From positions 1-6,536 of the forward strand of contig JBDUAD010000130.1 of NCBI GenBank assembly GCA_040004775.1: a DNA stretch of 6,536 nt. Direction: 5' to 3'. Positions 1 to 5,369 of the stretch are shown piece after piece. Both the position numbers and the translations under genes were made by a program. The notes below the pieces were generated by a model, which was not told the DNA's origin, searched no databases, and saw only the letters and a list, made by a program, of their open reading frames with translations. Source of the DNA: JALZBL01 sp040004775 (GTDB lineage: Bacteria; Actinomycetota; Actinomycetes; Mycobacteriales; Jatrophihabitantaceae). How positions within the stretch are numbered: the stretch's first letter is position 1; each line of letters begins with the position of its first letter.

Positions 1-72
1 GGTCGGCGCATGAGGGGTCGTCGCATGAGGGTCGGCGCATGAGGGGTCGTCCTATGAGGGGTCGGGCATGAG
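1..72 (+). repeat. Tandem repeat carrying RBS and ATG in each unit
   Basis: Five degenerate units of 14-15 bases with consensus GGTCGGCGCATGAG stand head to tail, and the first touches the window edge, so the array may continue leftwards. ATGs fall at 10, 25, 39, 54 and 68. The units pair into a higher-order 29-base period: bases 1-29 and 30-58 differ at only two positions, and a third, imperfect copy begins at 59. Each unit ends in GAGG or GAGGGG, which lies 6-7 bases before the next ATG and resembles a Shine-Dalgarno site. The last ATG (68) is the start of the dehydratase gene. The array also creates two 10-codon frames (10-42 and 39-71); each ends in TGA overlapping the next ATG as ATGA. 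Whether this is a translational control element or simple slippage duplication cannot be told from sequence. Confidence 0.85.
56..61 (+). promoter_or_regulatory. Ribosome binding site of the MaoC-type dehydratase
   Basis: GAGGGG stands six bases before the ATG at 68. It matches the GAGG core of an actinobacterial Shine-Dalgarno sequence at good spacing and supports the start at 68. It lies inside the tandem repeat, so equivalent sites also precede the ATGs at 25, 39 and 54. Confidence 0.5.
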
Positions 73-1003
73 CGAGACCCGGACCGCACCGCCGGCCGGC
101 TCCGCGGCGGCGGCCCGCGTGCTCGCCGGGCCGCCATCCGTGCCCGGCCTGGCCGCGCGGTCACTTTTCAACCAAAGCCGGCGGCGACGGCGCCCGGGCG
201 ACCGGGCCGGGTCCGGCAACGGAGATCCCGGTGGCCTGCCGGACACCGCGCTCACTCTGAGTGATCAGCCGGTCGATGCCGGTCGACTGGCTCGGTACCA
301 GCGGCTGTGCGGGTTCGACGTGTCCGGCGCGGTCCCGGCGACCTTCGTGCACGTGCTGGCCTTTCCCCTCGGCGTGGCGCTTATGGCCGACCCGGCCTTT
401 CCGTTCCCGCTGCTCGGCCTGGTCCACGTGGCCAACCGGATCACCCAACTACGACCGGTCGATGTCAGCGCGCGGCTCGACCTGACCGTGCGGGCCGAGA
501 ACCGGCGACCGCATCCGTCGGGGGAGCAGGTCGACCTGGTTGCCGACGCGGCGGTGGCCGGAGAGCTGGTGTGGACCGGCCTCAGCACCTATCTGCACCG
601 CGGCGCGCCGTCGGGCACCAGGTCGTCCGGCGGCCGGCCTCCGTCGACGGACGAGCCCCGCGCAGATCCGACAATGGTGTGGCGGCTGCCGGCCGACCTC
701 GGTCGCCGCTACGCCGCGGTGTCGGGCGACCGCAATCCGATCCACCTGTCAGCGCTGTCGGCCCGCGCGTTCGGCTTTCCACGGGCCATCGCCCACGGCA
801 TGTGGCTGCAGGCGCGGGTGCTCGCCACGCTGGCACCACGATTGCCGTCGGCGTTCACCGCCGAGGTCGATTTCAAGACGCCGGCGCTCCTACCGTCCAC
901 GGTGGCGTTCCAGGCGGTGGCCAGCGACGGCGGCTGGGACGTCGCGGTGCGCGCCGCCGGCTCGGGTCGCCCGCACGTCGTCGGGCGGATCAGCCCGGGC
1001 TGA
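68..1003 (+). CDS. HtdX-like double-hotdog MaoC 3-hydroxyacyl-thioester dehydratase
   Basis: A 311-residue MaoC/hydratase-2 protein, expected to be cytosolic and to interconvert (R)-3-hydroxyacyl and trans-2-enoyl thioesters (CoA or ACP). Two hotdog folds are inferred. The N-terminal one (about 55-178) holds HVANRITQLRP at 120-130 and lacks the active-site motif. The C-terminal one (about 200-311) carries YAAVSGDRNPIH with the catalytic pair Asp221 and His226 plus Asn223, then FGFPRAIAHGM ending at 245. From memory this arrangement, including FKTPALLP and GGWD near the end, closely follows Mycobacterium tuberculosis Rv0241c (HtdX, about 280 residues). The extra length is an Ala/Pro/Arg-rich N-terminus (1-50) with five consecutive arginines at 38-42, so a shorter translation product is possible. 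The start at 68 has a good GAGGGG site. It is not in the operon opposite; the two meet tail-to-tail with a 14-base overlap. HtdX-like is a family call; the in vivo substrate is unknown. Confidence 0.88.
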   Translation: MSETRTAPPAGSAAAARVLAGPPSVPGLAARSLFNQSRRRRRPGDRAGSGNGDPGGLPDTALTLSDQPVDAGRLARYQRLCGFDVSGAVPATFVHVLAFPLGVALMADPAFPFPLLGLVHVANRITQLRPVDVSARLDLTVRAENRRPHPSGEQVDLVADAAVAGELVWTGLSTYLHRGAPSGTRSSGGRPPSTDEPRADPTMVWRLPADLGRRYAAVSGDRNPIHLSALSARAFGFPRAIAHGMWLQARVLATLAPRLPSAFTAEVDFKTPALLPSTVAFQAVASDGGWDVAVRAAGSGRPHVVGRISPG

Positions 1004-1988
1004 GCCGCGCCCCGGCGAACCGGCCGAGCTCGTCGGCGGCCTCGGCCGCCGCGCCCAGCAACCCGGCCTGCAGATGGGCCACGTGCCACATCCAGTCGTA
1101 CTCGGTCAGCTCGACGTCCACCCCGGCCGCCGCCGCCCGTTCGGCGAAGTGCCGGACCTGCCCGAGCAGTAGCTCCTCGGTGCCGACGTGGATCAGCATC
1201 GGCGGCAGCCCGGCCAGCTCGGCGTTGATCGGTGAGATGTCGGGATCCGCGGCGTCCACCCCGGCGGTGTAGCTGCGGGCGTTGAAGTCGCCCCACGACG
1301 CCCGCACGATGCGGTCCCGGTCACGCACGGGCACACCGGCCACGCTGGGCTCGCCGATCCGCTCGCCGACGTCGACCCAGGGCGAGAGCAGGGCCAGGCC
1401 GACGGGAGCGCGCAGGCCGGCGTCGAGGGCGTTGCGGGCGGCGACCACGGCCAAACCGCCGCCGGCGGAGTCACCGGCCAGCACCACCCGCCGCTCGGTC
1501 GACGCGCCGTCGGACGCGGATCCGTCGCCGGACGGGCCAACCAGTCGGCGGCGGGTCGGCTCGGTCAGCTCGGCGTACGCGGCCAGCGCGTCGTCGCGCG
1601 CGGCAGGGAACGGGTCCTCGGGTGCGAGTCGGTAGTCGGGCAGGTACACCGGTGCGCCGCTGGCGCGGGCCAGGAAACCGGCCGTGGAGCGGTAGGCCGC
1701 GGGCGTGCCGACGGTGTAGCCGCCGCCGTGGAAGTACAGGATCGCCCGGTCGGCGCTGAAATCACCGGACGGGGAGACGACCAGCGTGCGGCGGCCGCCG
1801 AGCATCGTCCACCGCGATGTCGTGCCGGCCGGTGCGGGCAGACCGGCGCCGAGGCGATCCAGATAGCGCCGGGCCAGAGGCAGCGGCATGCGGCCGCCCA
1901 GACCGGCCCGCTGGAGGAACAGCCCGCCGCGCACGATCACCAGCGGCAGGTGCACCGGACGCGAGTGGACGTGCGGGCGGGCCGGCAT
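990..1988 (-). CDS. HSL-family alpha/beta hydrolase (LipR/acetyl-hydrolase-like esterase)
   Basis: A 332-residue serine esterase of the hormone-sensitive-lipase family, expected to hydrolyse carboxylic esters or lactones. The oxyanion-hole motif HGGG is at 87-90 and the nucleophile elbow GDSAGG at 172-177 with Ser174. The catalytic His is most likely His302 in WMWHVAH. The acid is probably Glu272 in VGTEELLL, where relatives have Asp or Glu. The ATG at 1988 shares its A with the TGA of the upstream dehydrogenase (TGATG), a typical coupled junction; a TTG one codon upstream is an alternative. It is the last gene of a three-gene operon with a flavin monooxygenase and an SDR, as lipR is near mymA and sadH in M. 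tuberculosis. A likely job is cleaving the ester made by the monooxygenase. A Gly/Ser/Asp-rich stretch at about 144-165 before the nucleophile strand is longer than usual. No signal peptide or clear membrane anchor is seen, although 14-25 is hydrophobic. Confidence 0.88.
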   Translation of the reverse strand: MPARPHVHSRPVHLPLVIVRGGLFLQRAGLGGRMPLPLARRYLDRLGAGLPAPAGTTSRWTMLGGRRTLVVSPSGDFSADRAILYFHGGGYTVGTPAAYRSTAGFLARASGAPVYLPDYRLAPEDPFPAARDDALAAYAELTEPTRRRLVGPSGDGSASDGASTERRVVLAGDSAGGGLAVVAARNALDAGLRAPVGLALLSPWVDVGERIGEPSVAGVPVRDRDRIVRASWGDFNARSYTAGVDAADPDISPINAELAGLPPMLIHVGTEELLLGQVRHFAERAAAAGVDVELTEYDWMWHVAHLQAGLLGAAAEAADELGRFAGARLSPG

Positions 1989-2860
1989 CAACCCGGCCGC
2001 CGGGCGTCGTCGGCCGAGATCGGTGCGCGGTCGATGCGGGCGGTGCGCTCGACGGCTCGGCTGTTACGGGCAACCAGGCCGAAGTAATGGGAACCGAGCA
2101 CCCGGGCCAGCGCGTCGATCACGTGGGCGTCGGCGCCGACCAGGATGCGCGTGCGCCCGCGCAGCACGCCACGCAGGATGATCTCGGCCGCGCGCTCGGG
2201 GGAAAGGCGGGCCAGGGAGCGCTCGAAGTGCTCGTTCATCGCCGCCGGGTCGTAGCCGACGGTGACCGAGTTGCGCATGATCGCGGTGCGAACGCCGCCC
2301 GGGTGCACGCACGAGACCGCGACCGGGTGGCCGGCCAGCCGCATCTCCTGGGCTAGCGCCTCGGTGAACCCGCGCACGGCGAACTTGGCCGCGTTGTACG
2401 CGCTCTGCGAGGGCACCGCGATGAGGCCGAACACGCTGGACAGGTTCACCACGTGGCCGTCGCCGCCGGCGATCAGGTCGGGCAGGAAGGCGCGGGTGCC
2501 GTGGACGACCCCCCAGAAGTCGACGTCCATCACCCGGGCCAGCTGCTCGACCGTCATGTCGACGATGTCCGCCGTGAGGCCGACGCCGGCGTTGTTCACC
2601 AGCAGGTGCACCGCCCCGAAGTCCGCGCGCACCGAGGTGGCGTGGGCGTCCATCGCCCCGGCGTCGCGCACGTCCAACCGGTAGGCGCGGGCCTCGCCGC
2701 CGAGTTCGCGGCAGGCGGCGGCAGTCGCTTCGACCGCTTCCGTGTCCACGTCGGACAAGGCGGTTCGCGCGCCACGGCGGGTCAGCTCCAGCGCCAGCGC
2801 GCGGCCGATGCCGGAGCCGGCTCCAGTGATTACGGCCGTCCGGCCAGCGAACGTCCTCAC
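1988..2860 (-). CDS. Short-chain dehydrogenase/reductase (SadH-like)
   Basis: A 290-residue classical SDR expected to oxidise or reduce an alcohol/carbonyl pair with NAD(P). The Rossmann cofactor motif TGAGSGIG is at 12-19 and NNAG at 89-92. The catalytic Ser142, Tyr155 and Lys159 are in place (YNAAK, 155-159). Asp37 at the end of beta-2 suggests preference for NAD(H) over NADP(H). The usual Asn of the catalytic tetrad (MDVNFWG in many relatives) reads Asp114 here. The tail after about 250 is longer than in minimal SDRs, as in the SadH group. I chose the GTG at 2860 because it overlaps the upstream TGA as GTGA and places the cofactor motif at the normal distance. The frame is open further upstream, but that stretch lies inside the monooxygenase gene. 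It is the middle gene of the operon. It may supply the ketone used by the monooxygenase or process the alcohol released by the hydrolase; direction and substrate are inferred only. Confidence 0.92.
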   Translation of the reverse strand: MRTFAGRTAVITGAGSGIGRALALELTRRGARTALSDVDTEAVEATAAACRELGGEARAYRLDVRDAGAMDAHATSVRADFGAVHLLVNNAGVGLTADIVDMTVEQLARVMDVDFWGVVHGTRAFLPDLIAGGDGHVVNLSSVFGLIAVPSQSAYNAAKFAVRGFTEALAQEMRLAGHPVAVSCVHPGGVRTAIMRNSVTVGYDPAAMNEHFERSLARLSPERAAEIILRGVLRGRTRILVGADAHVIDALARVLGSHYFGLVARNSRAVERTARIDRAPISADDARRPG

Positions 2861-4464
2861 ACTGACACCGGACCGGACGGCGCGACGCTGTGGGCCGTCG
2901 GCACCGACGGCGCCGACGCCGGGTCGATTGCGCCGTCGGACGTGGACGGAACCACGCGGTACTCGGCCAGGTCGATGCGGCGGGTCTGGCGGCGGAAGCG
3001 GAAGGTGAAGTCGGGCCAGATGGTGGTGTTGCGCCCGTGCTGGTCGAGGTACCAGCTGCGGCACCCGCCGCTGTTCCACACCGTCCCGGCGAGCTGTGCT
3101 TGCAGCGCGGAGTTGTAACGCTGTTGGGCCGCCGGCTCGGGCTCGATCGCGTCCAGCCCGCGCTCGCGGACGGTACGGATGGCGTCGCTGATGTAGGCCA
3201 CCTGCGACTCGATCATGTAGACCATCGACGTATGGCCGAGACCGGTATTCGGGCCGACGATGAAGAACAGGTTGGGGAAACCGCTGACCGTGGTTCCGTG
3301 CAGCGCCGACATGCCGCCGCGCCAGTGCTCGGCCAGCGTCACTCCGCGGGCATCGCGGATGCGGTGGACGCTCGGCTGGTCGGTGATGCGGAAGCCGGTG
3401 GCCAGGATGATCACGTCCGTCGGACGCACGGTGCCCTCGCTGGTGACTACGCCGTCCGGACGCACCTCGGCGATCGGGGCGTTGATCAGGTCGACGTTGT
3501 CCCGCTGGAGCGTCGGGTAGTAATCGTTGCTGATCAGGACGCGCTTGCAGCCGAATGCGTAGTTCGGGCGCAGCCGCTCGCGCAGCGCCGGATCGGCCAC
3601 CTGTGAGGCCAGGTGGCGCTCGGCTACCCGGCGGCCGGCCCGGGCCAGTCCAGGCCGCTTGGCGAAGGCGAAGACATAGGATTCCCGCGCGCTGTAGATG
3701 CCCAGACGGGCCAGCCGCTCGGCCAAGGGCATCCGGGCGAAGAGCCAGCGCTCCGGGCGGGTGAGGTCACGGTCGGCCCGCGGCACCACCCACGGCGGTG
3801 TGCGCTGGTAGACGTCCAGATGGGCCACCCGCTCGGCGATGGCCGGCACGATCTGGATCGCCGACGCGCCGGTGCCGACGACCGCCACCCGCTGACCGGT
3901 CAGGTCGACCTCGTGCCGCCAGCGGGCGGAGTGGAACACCGGACCGGCGAAGTCGGCCAGGCCGGGGATGTTCGGCGGCGCCGGGTCGCTCAGCCCGCCG
4001 GCGCCGGAGACGAGGAACGGGGCGCGGAAGACGCCGTTCGGCGTGCGCACAGTCCAGCGGTGGGTGTCCCCGTCCCACCGCGCGTCGAGCAGCTCGGCGC
4101 CGAAGACGCAGCGCTCGTAGACGCCCTGCTCACGGGCCACCCTCTGCAGGTAGCGCTGGATCTCCGCCTGCCCCGAGAACGACCGCGTCCAGGCCGAGTT
4201 GGGAGCGAAGGAGAAGGAGTAGAGGTGGCTCGGCACGTCGCAGGCCGCACCGGGATAGGTGTTGTCGCGCCAGGTTCCGCCGACGTCGTCCGCCCGCTCC
4301 AGCACCACGAAGTCGTGCAGGCCGCGGCGGTTGAGCTCGGCGGCCATGCCGATGCCGGCGAAGCCCGCGCCGATCACGATCACCGTCGACTCGCGGACGG
4401 GGCCGGCCTCCGCGTCAACCTCCGGCTCCGCGGTCGGATCCACGACGGGATGGGTGGCGGTCAC
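2857..4464 (-). CDS. Baeyer-Villiger-type FAD-dependent monooxygenase
   Basis: A class B flavoprotein monooxygenase of 535 residues, using FAD, NADPH and O2 to turn ketones into esters or lactones. With the GTG at 4464 as start, the FAD motif GAGFAG is at 32-37. It is followed by GGTWRDNTYPGAACD ending at Asp76. The Baeyer-Villiger fingerprint FxGxxxHxxxW is seen as FAGPVFHSARW at 172-182, the NADPH Rossmann motif GTGASA at 197-202 and ATGF at 355-358. The residue after the fingerprint Trp is Arg, where Pro or Asp is common. The family is that of cyclohexanone monooxygenase, EthA and MymA. An ATG nine codons upstream (4491) would give 544 residues. I prefer the GTG because the extra codons include rare ATA and TTG and contain a -10-like TACGGT just before the GTG. 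It is the first gene of the operon; the next gene starts inside its stop codon. The substrate (ketone, or a sulfur or nitrogen compound as for EthA) cannot be fixed. Confidence 0.9.
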   Translation of the reverse strand: MTATHPVVDPTAEPEVDAEAGPVRESTVIVIGAGFAGIGMAAELNRRGLHDFVVLERADDVGGTWRDNTYPGAACDVPSHLYSFSFAPNSAWTRSFSGQAEIQRYLQRVAREQGVYERCVFGAELLDARWDGDTHRWTVRTPNGVFRAPFLVSGAGGLSDPAPPNIPGLADFAGPVFHSARWRHEVDLTGQRVAVVGTGASAIQIVPAIAERVAHLDVYQRTPPWVVPRADRDLTRPERWLFARMPLAERLARLGIYSARESYVFAFAKRPGLARAGRRVAERHLASQVADPALRERLRPNYAFGCKRVLISNDYYPTLQRDNVDLINAPIAEVRPDGVVTSEGTVRPTDVIILATGFRITDQPSVHRIRDARGVTLAEHWRGGMSALHGTTVSGFPNLFFIVGPNTGLGHTSMVYMIESQVAYISDAIRTVRERGLDAIEPEPAAQQRYNSALQAQLAGTVWNSGGCRSWYLDQHGRNTTIWPDFTFRFRRQTRRIDLAEYRVVPSTSDGAIDPASAPSVPTAHSVAPSGPVSV

Positions 4465-4472
4465 GATGAGCA

Positions 4473-4478
4473 ACCGTA
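4473..4478 (-). promoter_or_regulatory. Candidate -10 element for the monooxygenase operon
   Basis: On the minus strand TACGGT fits the actinobacterial -10 consensus TANNNT. It ends eight bases before the GTG at 4464, so transcription would begin about two bases upstream of that codon and give an almost leaderless mRNA. There is no Shine-Dalgarno-like sequence before either possible start, which agrees with this. No convincing -35 is visible. Confidence 0.4.
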
Positions 4479-4526
4479 TCCGGTGGTTCATCCGGCAAAG
4501 CGGGCGACGGGAAGTCCTCGCGGCAC

Positions 4527-4532
4527 TACGTT
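4527..4532 (+). promoter_or_regulatory. Candidate -10 element of a leaderless promoter for the deacetylase
   Basis: TACGTT matches TANNNT and ends six bases before the GTG at 4539. The expected transcription start, about seven bases after the hexamer, therefore falls on the first base of the start codon. No Shine-Dalgarno sequence lies near the start, so a leaderless transcript is the simplest reading. A -35 box is not evident. The element sits in the short divergent region shared with the monooxygenase operon. Confidence 0.45.
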
Positions 4533-4538
4533 CGCGTC

Positions 4539-5318
4539 GTGAACCGCCGTCGCTTCCTGCGATCCACCGGCCTCGTCGGTGGAGGGGTCCTGGTGGCGGC
4601 AGCCGGCGCGGCAACGACGCAGGAGCGCGACGAGGCGACGTTGCGCCGCAGCGGCCACGCGGTGGGCGCCTACCGTCCGGCCGGGCTGACGGGGACCACG
4701 GTCACGTACCGGGCGCGCACGTCCGAGCGCGTCGTCGCGCTGACCTTCGACGACGGCCCGTCGAGGCGCTACACCGCCGCCGTGCTCGACATCCTCGAGG
4801 CGGCCGGCGTGGTGGCCACGTTCAACCTGGTCGGTCGGCACGCGGCCCAGTACCCGGCACTGGCCCGGCGGGCCGCCGAGCGTCACGAGCTGGGCAACCA
4901 CACCTGGTCCCACCCCGACCTCAGCCTCACGCCGGCCCCGCAGGCCACCCGCCAGCTGCAACGCGCCGCCACCGTGATCGCCGACGTCACGGGTGTGCGT
5001 CCGGGCACCTTCCGCCCGCCCTACGGCTACTTCTCCGGCGCGACCGTCATGGCGGCGGCCGGGCTCGACCTGCCGGTGGTGCTCTGGGACCAGGCGTTCG
5101 ACCGCCACGGGCAGAGCCCGACGTCGAACGTCGAACGGCTGGCCGGCGCGATCGGACCCGGCAGCGTCGTGCTCGGCCACGACGGAGGGTCGATGCCCTG
5201 CGATGTGGTCGTCGCCGCCCTGCCCAGCCTGATCACGCGGCTGCAGGACCAGGGCTACCGGTTCGTCACGACATCGCAGCTGCTCGCATTGGACCGGCGG
5301 CCGGAGCCTGTCGTCTGA
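4539..5318 (+). CDS. Tat-exported NodB-type polysaccharide deacetylase (CE4)
   Basis: A 259-residue protein expected to remove N-acetyl groups from an extracytoplasmic glycan such as peptidoglycan or chitin-like oligomers, using a divalent metal. The N-terminus NRRRFLRST followed by a Gly/Ala/Val-rich stretch to about 28 is a twin-arginine signal; no lipobox cysteine follows, so it should be secreted or released after cleavage near AGAA. The NodB motifs are present. TFDDGP at 69-74 has Asp71 as base and Asp72 as metal ligand. HTWSH at 121-125 supplies metal ligands His121 and His125. RPPYG lies at 159-163, and LGHDGG contains His214 and Asp215. The usual DxxDW motif 4 is not clear: the region reads LWDQAFDRHG (182-191). 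The start is GTG, probably leaderless. It diverges from the monooxygenase operon and shares no evident pathway with it. The enzyme class is firm; the target glycan is unknown. Confidence 0.92.
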   Translation: MNRRRFLRSTGLVGGGVLVAAAGAATTQERDEATLRRSGHAVGAYRPAGLTGTTVTYRARTSERVVALTFDDGPSRRYTAAVLDILEAAGVVATFNLVGRHAAQYPALARRAAERHELGNHTWSHPDLSLTPAPQATRQLQRAATVIADVTGVRPGTFRPPYGYFSGATVMAAAGLDLPVVLWDQAFDRHGQSPTSNVERLAGAIGPGSVVLGHDGGSMPCDVVVAALPSLITRLQDQGYRFVTTSQLLALDRRPEPVV

Positions 5319-5337
5319 CCCGTCGAGCGCCGGGTCA
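5316..5337 (+). terminator. Hairpin overlapping the deacetylase stop codon
   Basis: TGACCCG (5316-5322) and CGGGTCA (5331-5337) form a perfect seven-pair stem with an eight-base loop, and the stem includes the TGA stop. There is no U-tract, so it is not a textbook intrinsic terminator. U-less hairpins are often proposed as terminators or 3'-end stabilisers in high-GC actinobacteria. It lies just upstream of the ilvE start region and could separate the two transcripts. Confidence 0.35.
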
Positions 5338-5355
5338 CGGCCCGCCGACGAATAC

Positions 5356-5361
5356 TAGGAT
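5356..5361 (+). promoter_or_regulatory. TAGGAT before ilvE: -10 element and/or AGGA ribosome site
   Basis: TAGGAT matches the -10 consensus TANNNT and ends eight bases before the ilvE ATG, which would give a nearly leaderless mRNA. The same bases contain AGGA (5357-5360), nine bases before the ATG, a reasonable Shine-Dalgarno site if transcription starts further upstream. The two readings cannot be separated from sequence alone. Either one supports the ATG at 5370. Confidence 0.45.
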
Positions 5362-5369
5362 CTCCGAGT

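Noticed and set aside
1..72. CRISPR array reading of the left-edge repeat
   Set aside because: The units are contiguous, with no unique spacers between them, and are only 14-15 bases long.
307..1272. Long plus-strand frame overlapping the dehydratase and hydrolase
   Set aside because: It is Arg/Gly/Ala-rich with no recognisable motif, typical of out-of-frame translation in high-GC DNA; the dehydratase frame has the catalytic motifs.
2861..3079. Extended N-terminus of the SDR upstream of 2860
   Set aside because: The extension lies wholly inside the monooxygenase coding sequence, is rich in Arg/Pro/His as expected for a shadow frame, and would put 73 residues before a cofactor motif that normally begins near residue 10.
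3613..4542. Long plus-strand frame antisense to the monooxygenase
   Set aside because: It is a shadow on the opposite strand of a gene with clear FAD, NADPH and Baeyer-Villiger motifs; its composition is compositional noise with no domain signature.
4465..4614. Longer monooxygenase reading frame starting as far upstream as 4614
   Set aside because: It would run across the divergent promoter region and into the deacetylase gene. The added residues are Arg-rich and unlike a flavoprotein N-terminus, and the FAD motif sits at a normal distance from the GTG at 4464 (or the ATG at 4491).
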